DNA from: Burkholderiales bacterium
GTDB lineage: Bacteria > Pseudomonadota > Gammaproteobacteria > Burkholderiales > Casimicrobiaceae
DNA length: 5,249 nucleotides
Assembly (NCBI GenBank): GCA_025354075.1
Contig: JANXNO010000535.1
Coordinates: forward strand, 1 to 5,249
Direction of reading: 5' to 3'
A program made the position numbers and the translations under genes. Below are positions 1 through 4,722 of this stretch, piece by piece (position 1 is the stretch's first letter; each line of letters begins with the position of its first letter). The notes beneath the pieces were generated by a model that worked only from the letters and a program-made list of their open reading frames with translations, searched no databases and was not told the origin of the DNA.

Positions 1-1
1 T

Positions 2-184
2 GCTCGACTTTTTGACGCCGCACATAGCGGAAACGATCTGGCGGCCATTCGATATAGCGCGAACACGGGCTGGGCGCTGGGTGGTGAGGGCTTTTTGCAG
101 CAGTTAGCACTGCTTTCCACGCGCAGGGTGGTTGCGCAACAGCCAGGAAGGCCACGGAGCATATTCGAGTCTGACCCTAATTAA
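2..184 (+). CDS. REP-associated tyrosine transposase (RAYT, Y1/IS200-like), C-terminal end only
   Basis: An open frame enters from the left edge and runs 60 codons to TAA at 182-184. The residues carry the tail typical of RAYT transposases: RLF near the start, an IRYSANTGWALG stretch followed by GEGF, then RR and a terminal GRPR. Known family members usually end ALG-x-E-x-F, then a helix, then RR and a basic GRPRK-like tail, so this match is specific although short. The catalytic HUH and tyrosine motifs would lie upstream and are not in the window, so I cannot say whether the gene is intact. RAYTs are single-copy transposase-like enzymes thought to act on REP palindromes. The last residues (ESDPN) are encoded by GAGTCTGACCC at 167-177, which I recall as a motif often found at the ends of such elements; that makes an element boundary here plausible. 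The gene is convergent with the vapC1 gene to its right. Confidence 0.75.
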   Translation, partial: ARLFDAAHSGNDLAAIRYSANTGWALGGEGFLQQLALLSTRRVVAQQPGRPRSIFESDPN

Positions 185-207
185 CTCTAATTAACTTCTA
201 ATTAACT
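177..207. repeat. Three copies of CTAATTAACT
   Basis: The 10-mer CTAATTAACT occurs at 177-186, 187-196 and 198-207, so the copies are spaced 10 and 11 bp apart. The first copy overlaps the last codons and stop of the transposase frame, and the array ends 17 bp before the vapC1 stop codon. It is much more AT-rich than its surroundings. It may be the end of the transposase-associated element, a slippage product, or a protein-binding site with one copy per helical turn. There is no G/C-rich stem, so it is not a terminator. Confidence 0.85.
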
Positions 208-223
208 CTCTCAGCATTCAAGT

Positions 224-658
224 TCAAAGCACCACTAACTGCTCAGCGCTCGCGCCAATCACGGCCTCTCGGCGAATGCGCGTGTCCAGCGTTACCAGGC
301 GGCCTTTGTGTTTGACGGCTAACAAGAGCAAATAGACGTCAGTTAATGCGCCGGAGGTTAATGCAGTTTTTGGGTTGAGCATCCCAGTGGCAGCTAGAGA
401 AATGTCATCTGGCCAAAATTGGTGCGAAGGATCTGCGGTGGCGTTGCCGAGCAGCCCGAGCAATTCCGCGACAGAAGCCGGGTTGGTGTAGCGCGGTTGA
501 GAGACGATGCGCAGCAGACCGTTTTGCGTGATCGGGCAGGTTGCCCAACCTGCTTGTCCAACGCTCTCGTGCCACGTTTTGGCCTTGGCATGCTGCGTGT
601 GTTGCGGATCGAATAGTGCGATGAGCACGTTGACGTCGTAGAGCGAGCGCACACTCAA
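224..658 (-). CDS. vapC: VapC-family PIN-domain ribonuclease toxin (copy 1)
   Basis: This is a predicted toxin endoribonuclease of the PIN fold, the toxic half of a VapBC module. VapC toxins use a cluster of acidic residues and Mg2+ to cut specific RNAs, often tRNA. At 144 aa it has the length of the subfamily common in Mycobacterium tuberculosis. Visible motifs are LYDVNVLIAL (Asp8), HxxH-like residues near 20-23, ATCPITQNGLLRI (39-51), FWPDD (81-85), TDVYLL (Asp107) and LVTLDTR (Asp125). Asp8, Asp107 and Asp125 match three PIN acids. At the second acidic position it has Gln45-Asn46, whereas the paralogue at 1285-1740 has Glu43-Asn44. The start is uncertain: TTG at 656-658 overlaps the vapB1 stop by 4 nt, and GTG at 650-652 is an in-frame alternative with more normal spacing from the weak AAGG upstream. 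The gene is co-transcribed with vapB1. The toxin family is secure; activity is not shown. Confidence 0.88.
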   Translation of the reverse strand: MSVRSLYDVNVLIALFDPQHTQHAKAKTWHESVGQAGWATCPITQNGLLRIVSQPRYTNPASVAELLGLLGNATADPSHQFWPDDISLAATGMLNPKTALTSGALTDVYLLLLAVKHKGRLVTLDTRIRREAVIGASAEQLVVL

Positions 659-894
659 ATACCTTCGTCGTCCATCAATTGCCGCACCATCTCGGACGTG
701 ACAATGCCGCCACGGTGCGGCAGCGGTCGTATGCCGTAAATGGCTTTCGGCTGCTCAACGGTGTATTGCGTTGGCTGGGTCAGCGCTTTTCGCGCAAGCT
801 CGGAAATGACCTGCCCGGCAGTTTTGCCCGCGGCCTTCGCCAGCTCCTTACTGGCGCTCAAAATGTCGTCATCGATATCGAGTGTTGTGCGCAT
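655..894 (-). CDS. vapB: VapB-family ribbon-helix-helix antitoxin (copy 1)
   Basis: This 79-aa protein is the predicted antitoxin for vapC1. The N-terminus MRTTLDIDDDIL followed by two helices (residues about 9-37) is a ribbon-helix-helix DNA-binding domain, which dimerises and normally represses its own operon. The C-terminal part (about 58-79, ending RQLMDDEGI) is the segment that in VapB families wraps the toxin and blocks its active site. ATG at 892-894 is chosen because TGGAGGG lies 4 nt upstream and the ribbon strand starts right there; a longer frame back to 936 would add 14 uncharacteristic residues and run through the operator palindrome. The stop overlaps the vapC1 TTG start, which suggests translational coupling. 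The tail is nearly the same as that of vapB2 (RRLMDEEGI), so cross-binding to the other toxin is possible but is inference. Confidence 0.87.
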   Translation of the reverse strand: MRTTLDIDDDILSASKELAKAAGKTAGQVISELARKALTQPTQYTVEQPKAIYGIRPLPHRGGIVTSEMVRQLMDDEGI

Positions 895-918
895 GTGCCC
901 TCCAAAATTCATGATTTT

Positions 919-943
919 ACATCTGAAGCAATGCATCAGATGT
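919..943. promoter_or_regulatory. Probable operator: 25-bp imperfect palindrome upstream of vapB1
   Basis: ACATCTGA at 919-926 and TCAGATGT at 936-943 form a perfect 8-bp inverted repeat. Inside it GCA (928-930) and TGC (932-934) also pair around base 931, so 11 of 12 arm positions are symmetric; only 927/935 fail. The dyad lies 25 bp upstream of the vapB1 ATG and covers the predicted transcription start and the edge of the -10 box. That is the position expected for an autorepression operator bound by a ribbon-helix-helix dimer. Confidence 0.7.
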
Positions 944-970
944 TTATAAATTCGGAGCTTCGCTTGAAAA
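943..970 (-). promoter_or_regulatory. Candidate vapB1-vapC1 promoter
   Basis: On the minus strand, TATAAA (948 down to 943) matches a sigma-70 -10 box at 5 of 6 positions. A weak -35, TTTTCA (970 down to 965), lies 16 bp upstream. The predicted start near 936 falls inside the palindrome 919-943. The TATAAA lies in an 8-bp palindrome, TTTATAAA (943-950). The -35 call is weak. Confidence 0.45.
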
Positions 971-980
971 CATCATGATG
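971..980. promoter_or_regulatory. Perfect palindrome CATCATGATG, possible second operator
   Basis: CATCATGATG is a perfect 10-bp dyad lying just upstream of the vapB2 -10 box, between it and the -35 zone. With the preceding A970 its left half reads ACATC, the same pentamer found in both arms of the palindrome at 919-943. A VapB protein bound here could block the vapB2 promoter and perhaps also the vapB1 -35 region at 965-970. The regulatory role is inferred from position and symmetry only. Confidence 0.5.
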
Positions 981-986
981 CGTTGA

Positions 987-995
987 TGATATAGT
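987..995 (+). promoter_or_regulatory. Candidate extended -10 promoter of vapB2-vapC2
   Basis: TGATATAGT is an extended -10 element: TG, one base, then TATAGT, with 5 of 6 matches to TATAAT. There is no good -35 at normal spacing; TTGAAA at 964-969 is 20 bp away. Extended -10 promoters often tolerate this. Transcription would start near 1002, giving a leader of about 23 nt before the ATG at 1025 and excluding the earlier ATG at 998. Confidence 0.5.
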
Positions 996-1028
996 GCATG
1001 CTCAGTATCGATAACAACTTCAGCATGC
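996..1028. repeat. Inverted repeat GCATGCT / AGCATGC spanning the vapB2 start
   Basis: GCATGCT (996-1002) and AGCATGC (1022-1028) are perfect 7-bp inverted copies with 19 bp between them, the right arm containing the vapB2 ATG. A further 8-bp palindrome, TATCGATA, lies inside at 1006-1013. Most of the left arm lies just upstream of the predicted transcription start, so a DNA-level operator is more likely than an mRNA hairpin. Neither role is established. Confidence 0.4.
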
Positions 1029-1285
1029 GCACCACCGTTGATCTACGAGATGATCTTTTGCAAGCCGCCCGCGAGGAGGCCGCGCGGAGCCGCACACCTA
1101 TGGGAGAGGTTTTGAGCATTTGGGCTGAGCGGGGGCGTTACGCGCCTGCCGTTAACAGCCTTGGCACGTCTATCAATTCGTCTTCGCACGTGACGGTGAA
1201 TGGTTTTCGCGTGGTGTTACCGAAGCGCTCGGACGTAGTGACTGTAGACCACGTGCGTCGCCTGATGGATGAAGAGGGTATTTGA
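1025..1285 (+). CDS. vapB: VapB-family ribbon-helix-helix antitoxin (copy 2)
   Basis: This 86-aa protein is the predicted antitoxin for vapC2. MRTTVDLRDDLL opens a ribbon-helix-helix domain (about residues 1-40), closely parallel to the start of vapB1. A longer, less conserved linker follows (about 45-62), then a toxin-binding tail with VRRLMDEEGI at the end. ATG 1025 is preferred to ATG 998 because it places the ribbon strand at the N-terminus, as in vapB1, and fits the extended -10 promoter at 987-995. I see no clear Shine-Dalgarno sequence before it, unlike vapB1, so its translation may be weaker or need another signal. Its TGA stop (1283-1285) shares one base with the vapC2 ATG. It is transcribed away from the vapB1 module. 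Confidence 0.87.
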   Translation: MRTTVDLRDDLLQAAREEAARSRTPMGEVLSIWAERGRYAPAVNSLGTSINSSSHVTVNGFRVVLPKRSDVVTVDHVRRLMDEEGI

Positions 1286-1740
1286 TGGCGCGGTCGCTGC
1301 TGGATACCAGCGTGCTGATTGCGCTGTGTGATCCGTCGCACAGTATGCACGGGTCGGCGCTCGCTTGGCTGGGGGGTGTAACGGATGGCGTTGCAACGTG
1401 TCCGATTGTCGAAAACGGCGCGGTCAGAATTTTGAGCCAACCTAAATACGCCAGTGGCCTGCCCATCAGCACGTCGAGCGCCGTTCTTGCCGTGCGCGAG
1501 ATACGCAATGTGACGGGCTACGAATTTTGGGCGGACGATGTCAGCCTGCTTGATTCAGACGTTATTGATGCGAGTGCGCTGATGGGGCCCGGGCAGGTCA
1601 CCGACTCGTATCTGTTGGCGCTGGCGGTTAAGGGTGATGCCGCGCTAGTAACGCTTGACACGAGATTGATGCTGTCTGCGGTAAACGGGGCGACCCAGAA
1701 GCACCTTCATCTCCTGCGCAGCGGCGAATTTCAGCGCTGA
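1285..1740 (+). CDS. vapC: VapC-family PIN-domain ribonuclease toxin (copy 2)
   Basis: A 151-aa PIN-domain toxin, predicted Mg2+-dependent endoribonuclease neutralised by vapB2. Motifs are RSLLDTSVLIAL (Asp7), ATCPIVENGAVRI (Glu43-Asn44), FWADD (81-85), TDSYLLALAVK (Asp107) and LVTLDTR (Asp125), giving a full set of the four PIN acidic positions. It is roughly 40% identical by hand alignment to vapC1, with the same motif order and spacing. ATG 1285 is preferred: GAGGG lies 6 nt upstream and the codon overlaps the vapB2 stop as TGATG; a TTG three bases earlier is the other possibility. Its stop lies 3 bp from the end of the convergent coaBC gene, so there is no room for a dedicated terminator. 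Function is known for the family; the RNA target cannot be predicted here. Confidence 0.9.
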   Translation: MARSLLDTSVLIALCDPSHSMHGSALAWLGGVTDGVATCPIVENGAVRILSQPKYASGLPISTSSAVLAVREIRNVTGYEFWADDVSLLDSDVIDASALMGPGQVTDSYLLALAVKGDAALVTLDTRLMLSAVNGATQKHLHLLRSGEFQR

Positions 1741-1743
1741 TTT

Positions 1744-2982
1744 TTAGGCGACGTACCCGACCGTAGCTTGACGCTTGCCAATCTCATGCACTAACACCCG
1801 TGCCAGCGCAAGTTTCCCCATCCGAGGCAACCGCGTCGCGCCTTCCGCTCCCCGCTCGTCAATCAAAGTCACCCGATTTTCATCCGCACCAAACGCGCTT
1901 TGCGCGTGGTTCGCGATGAGTAGCGGGATGCCTTTTCTGGCGCGTTTTTCTGCGCCGTATTGCTCCACTTTTTCGCTTTCTGCTGCGAACCCCACGCAGA
2001 ACGGCGGGCCTGATTTGCCTCGACCTTTGCGCTGATACTTTGCGATTTTGGCGAGGATATCGACCGTGGGTTCGAGGTTGACGGTCAGTCCCGCGTCGGT
2101 CTTTTTGATCTTTTGTTCGGCGTGGGTGGTGGGGCGATAGTCGGCAACTGCAGCGACGGCGATGAAGATGTCGGCTTCGTCGACTTCGGCTTCGACGGCG
2201 GCGAGCATCTGGGCGGCGCTGGTCACGTTCACACGGTTAACTGCAAAGGGCGTTGGCAGATGGGTTGGTCCGCTCACTAGCGTTACCTGCGCGCCGGCGT
2301 CGGCGCAGGCTTGTGCCAATGCGTAGCCCATCTTGCCGCTGGAATGGTTGGTGATGACTCGGACCGGGTCTATGGCCTCCTGAGTGGGGCCCGCCGTTAT
2401 CAGTACGCGCGTTCCTGTGAGTACTTTGGGTTGCGCCCACGCGTCCAGCGCCGCCAGGATTTCGGCGGGTTCCAGCATGCGGCCGTCGCCGATTTCTCCG
2501 CATGCCTGGTCGCCAGTGCCGGGTCCGATGACGTGAACGCCGTCCGCTTTGAGAGTGGCGACGTTCCTCTGCGTAGCCGGGTTTTGCCACATCTGCAGGT
2601 TCATGGCGGGCGCGACGATTAGCGGAATGGTGCGGGCGAGCACGGTGGTCGAGAGCAAGTCGTCACTGCGGCCATGCACGAGACGCGCGAGAAAATCAGC
2701 CGACGCCGGCGCGATGAGCATGACGTCGTTGCTGCGCGTGAGTTCGATATGCGCCATGCCGTTGGCGGGGCGGGCGTCCCACAAGTCGCTGTAAACCGGG
2801 TGGCCGGACAGGGCCTGAAACGTCGCCGAGCCGACAAATTCGCGGGCGGCGGCGGTCATGGCGACGGTGACTTCGCGGCCCGATTTGATGAGCAGGCGGG
2901 TCAGTTCAGCAGACTTGTACGCAGCGATGCCACCGGTGATGCCGAGCAGGACGCGGTGGGTGGGCTTGACGGTGTATTCCAT
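1744..2982 (-). CDS. coaBC: Bifunctional phosphopantothenoylcysteine decarboxylase / phosphopantothenate-cysteine ligase
   Basis: CoaBC (Dfp) performs two cytosolic steps of coenzyme A synthesis: CTP-dependent joining of cysteine to 4'-phosphopantothenate, then FMN-dependent decarboxylation to 4'-phosphopantetheine. The 412-aa length is that of the full bifunctional enzyme (E. coli about 406). The N-terminal CoaC flavoprotein domain (about 8-185) shows GITGGIAAYKS (14-24), the catalytic-type His78 in MAHIEL, APAMN with Asn128, and Cys161 in GDQACGEIGDGRM. The CoaB domain (about 188-405) shows ITAGPTQEAIDPVR, NHSSGKMG (212-219), AAVADYRP and the basic KIKK (291-294). All key residues are present, so it should be active. 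ATG 2980-2982 has no clear Shine-Dalgarno; the sequence just upstream resembles that before pyk. The gene follows pyk in the same direction but is separated by a terminator and REP repeats, so it probably has its own promoter. It is normally an essential gene. Confidence 0.97.
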   Translation of the reverse strand: MEYTVKPTHRVLLGITGGIAAYKSAELTRLLIKSGREVTVAMTAAAREFVGSATFQALSGHPVYSDLWDARPANGMAHIELTRSNDVMLIAPASADFLARLVHGRSDDLLSTTVLARTIPLIVAPAMNLQMWQNPATQRNVATLKADGVHVIGPGTGDQACGEIGDGRMLEPAEILAALDAWAQPKVLTGTRVLITAGPTQEAIDPVRVITNHSSGKMGYALAQACADAGAQVTLVSGPTHLPTPFAVNRVNVTSAAQMLAAVEAEVDEADIFIAVAAVADYRPTTHAEQKIKKTDAGLTVNLEPTVDILAKIAKYQRKGRGKSGPPFCVGFAAESEKVEQYGAEKRARKGIPLLIANHAQSAFGADENRVTLIDERGAEGATRLPRMGKLALARVLVHEIGKRQATVGYVA

Positions 2983-2991
2983 CGGGAAAGT

Positions 2992-3101
2992 GTAGCCCGG
3001 AGAAGCTTGACGCGTCCGGGCAAATATTCGGCGAGGAGGTTGAGCGAAGTGACTTCGGCGGATTACGGGAATCCGGACGCGCTTGCGCTTCTCCGGGCTA
3101 C
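2992..3101. repeat. Inverted pair of GTAG-type REP elements (BIME-like)
   Basis: GTAGCCCGGAGAAGC at 2992-3006 is repeated as a perfect 15-bp inverted copy at 3087-3101. Further in, CGCGTCCGG at 3011-3019 pairs with 3073-3081, with short unpaired joints of 4 and 5 bases. Each unit begins with GTAG and has its own small hairpin (CCCGGA with TCCGGG on the left, CCGGA with TCCGG on the right). A 5' GTAG followed by an imperfect palindrome is the known hallmark of REP sequences served by RAYT transposases. The core between the units holds another small hairpin, CGAAG-TGA-CTTCG (3045-3057). The element lies in the non-coding gap between pyk and coaBC, ending 9 bp before the coaBC ATG. Confidence 0.8.
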
Positions 3102-3135
3102 GGCATCAACTATTTTCTGAAAGCCTTATGTGCAT

Positions 3136-3195
3136 TGGGCGTAGTGACAATAAATCTCAAAAGTCGACAATGTGCTATTTATCGAACTACGCCCA
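3136..3195. repeat. Interrupted inverted repeat in the pyk-coaBC gap
   Basis: TGGGCGTAGT (3136-3145) is matched by its 10-bp reverse complement at 3186-3195. Inside, ATAAAT (3150-3155) pairs with ATTTAT (3177-3182), leaving a 21-nt loop that contains the palindrome GTCGAC (3163-3168). Seen on either strand each half reads TGGGCGTAGT, 3-4 bases, ATAAAT. It could be a degenerate mobile repeat, an operator, or an RNA stem in the region upstream of coaBC. It has no run of T after it, so it is not an obvious terminator. Confidence 0.6.
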
Positions 3196-3205
3196 TATGA
3201 AACAA

Positions 3206-3230
3206 GGGTTACAGCAAAAAGCTGTTACCC
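3206..3230 (-). terminator. Probable rho-independent terminator of pyk
   Basis: On the minus strand GGGTAACAGC, loop TTTTT, GCTGTAACCC forms a 10-bp stem with one T-T mismatch, followed by TTGTTTC. The U-tract is short and imperfect, but position and orientation are right for ending the pyk transcript. The pyk stop codon TAA (3225-3227) lies inside the first arm of the stem. No T-run follows on the plus strand. Confidence 0.7.
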
Positions 3231-4667
3231 CCGAAGCTCGCCCACGCGCACGACTTTTAGTGCATTGGTGCCGCCACTTTTGCCCATGGGCTCGCCGCAG
3301 GACAGCACGATCAAGTCGCCATCGCCGATGGCACCGCGTGCTTTGAGCGCGTCTTCGGCGGCTTGCAGCGCCGACTCGCGGTCGGCGTTGAACGGCACCA
3401 CCACCGGTCGCACGCCGCGATACAGGGCAGCGCGACGGGCGGCAGCGATCTCCGGCGTCAGCGCAAAAATCGGCACGCCGCTGTCGTGGCGGCTCATCCA
3501 CAACGCGGTTGAGCCCGACTGCGACAACGCAGCAATCGCCTTGGCATTGAGGTGAAACGCGGTGAACAGGGACGCCATCGCAATCGCTTGATCGACGCGG
3601 GCGAACTGCTGATTGACGAAATCGCGATCCAGCTCGTACACCTGCGAACGCTCGGCGGCGAGCGCAATGGCGGTCATCGTGCGAATGGTTTCCACCGGAT
3701 ATTTGCCGGTGGCGGATTCGGCCGACAGCATCACGGCGTCGGTGCCATCGAGCACCGCGTTCGCTACGTCGCTGACTTCGGCGCGCGTTGGCACCGGGGC
3801 GGTGATCATGCTTTCCATCATTTGTGTGGCGGTGATGGTGAGCTTGTTGCGGTCGCGCGCGCGCTTGATCATGCGTTTTTGCAGTGCCGGCACCGCGGCG
3901 TTGCCCACCTCGATGGCGAGATCGCCGCGAGCCACCATGATGCCGTCGCTGGCGTCGATGATTTCATCGAGGGTTTGCGGAATGATCGCTTCGGCGCGTT
4001 CAATCTTCGCAATCAATTTGGCCTTGCCACCGGCTGCGGAGAGAATCGTCCGCGCAGTCTGCATGTCGTTGGCGCTCTTGGGGAACGAGATCGCGAGGTA
4101 GTCGCAGTCAATTTCGACCGCTGTTTTGATGTCCGCCATGTCTTTGGCGGTGAGCGCGGCAGCGGTCAGCCCGCCGCCGAGGCGATTAATGCCTTTGTTG
4201 TTGGACAGCTCGCCGCCCAGCTCGACGATAGTGAACACCTTGTCACCGGCAACCCGCTCAACTTTGAGCTGTATGAGCCCATCAGAGAGCAACAGCGTGT
4301 CGCCTACCTTCACATCCTGCGGCAGCTCTTTGTAATCAAGGCTTGCCTGCTGCGCGTTGGACACGGGGGCTTTGTTGTCGAGCGCTGCGTCAAGCAAGAA
4401 CGGCTGGCCCGCTTCAAGCCATGCCTTGCCACCGTCAAATTTGCCGACGCGAATTTTTGGGCCTTGCAGATCGCCCATGATGGCGACCTCACGGCCCACG
4501 CGTTTCGCGGCTTCGCGCACGCGGGTGGCGCGGCCCAGATGATCCTCAGGCGTGCCGTGAGAAAAATTGAGTCGGAACACATCACATCCCGCCTCAATCA
4601 TGGCGGCGATGATGTCTACGGTATCGCTCGCAGGCCCGAGCGTGGCAACTATTTTGGTGGCTTTCAT
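3225..4667 (-). CDS. pyk: Pyruvate kinase (PykA-type)
   Basis: Pyruvate kinase catalyses the last step of glycolysis in the cytosol, transferring phosphate from phosphoenolpyruvate to ADP to give pyruvate and ATP; it needs Mg2+ and usually K+. The 480-aa protein has the full family length. The (beta/alpha)8 A domain shows Arg32 and NFSHG (34-38), GDLQGPKIR (65-73), the active-site Lys221 with Glu223 in AKIERAEA, MVARGDL (244-250), TATQMMESM (279-287) and DGTDAVMLSAE (307-317). The B lid domain spans about 72-170. The C-terminal domain (about 350-480) has SGSTA (384-388), the sugar-phosphate loop region. The conserved SNNKGINRLGGGL stretch (155-167) resembles E. coli PykA more than PykF. ATG 4665-4667 starts directly at the conserved TKIVATLGP strand and has no clear Shine-Dalgarno but a small hairpin immediately upstream. 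A terminator overlaps the 3' end. A long frame on the opposite strand is only its shadow. Confidence 0.98.
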   Translation of the reverse strand: MKATKIVATLGPASDTVDIIAAMIEAGCDVFRLNFSHGTPEDHLGRATRVREAAKRVGREVAIMGDLQGPKIRVGKFDGGKAWLEAGQPFLLDAALDNKAPVSNAQQASLDYKELPQDVKVGDTLLLSDGLIQLKVERVAGDKVFTIVELGGELSNNKGINRLGGGLTAAALTAKDMADIKTAVEIDCDYLAISFPKSANDMQTARTILSAAGGKAKLIAKIERAEAIIPQTLDEIIDASDGIMVARGDLAIEVGNAAVPALQKRMIKRARDRNKLTITATQMMESMITAPVPTRAEVSDVANAVLDGTDAVMLSAESATGKYPVETIRTMTAIALAAERSQVYELDRDFVNQQFARVDQAIAMASLFTAFHLNAKAIAALSQSGSTALWMSRHDSGVPIFALTPEIAAARRAALYRGVRPVVVPFNADRESALQAAEDALKARGAIGDGDLIVLSCGEPMGKSGGTNALKVVRVGELRG

Positions 4668-4668
4668 G

Positions 4669-4687
4669 CCGGGAAGTGTAGTCCCGG
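4669..4687 (-). promoter_or_regulatory. Hairpin / -10-like TACACT directly before the pyk start
   Basis: On the minus strand CCGGGA (4687-4682), loop CTACACT, TCCCGG (4674-4669) forms a 6-bp stem that ends one base before the ATG. It also contains TACACT, a plausible -10 box in GC-rich proteobacteria, which would put the transcription start at or next to the ATG, giving an almost leaderless mRNA. No convincing -35 is visible. Nearly the same sequence precedes coaBC (2983-3000). Whether it acts as DNA promoter or RNA stem is undecided. Confidence 0.4.
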
Positions 4688-4722
4688 TATGTTGTTGTAG
4701 TGCGTCGTAGTTTTGGGATCAG

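Noticed and set aside
177..207. CRISPR array reading of the triple repeat
   Set aside because: The units are 10 bp and essentially contiguous, with no spacers.
895..936. Longer N-terminus for vapB1
   Set aside because: The extra 14 residues are not antitoxin-like, lie over the operator palindrome, and the internal ATG has a strong GGAGG.
998..1024. Earlier ATG for vapB2
   Set aside because: It lies upstream of the predicted transcription start and adds residues before the ribbon strand that vapB1 lacks.
1138..1508. Minus-strand frames overlapping vapB2 and vapC2
   Set aside because: They are shadows of the two TA genes with no motifs and biased composition.
2674..3120. Plus-strand frame across the coaBC start and the REP pair
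   Set aside because: It reads opposite conserved coaBC codons and then through a palindrome; composition and position fit a chance frame.
3552..4700. A 382-codon plus-strand frame opposite pyk
   Set aside because: It is an antisense shadow of pyk: rich in His, Arg and Gly with no recognisable domain, whereas the minus strand encodes a complete pyruvate kinase.
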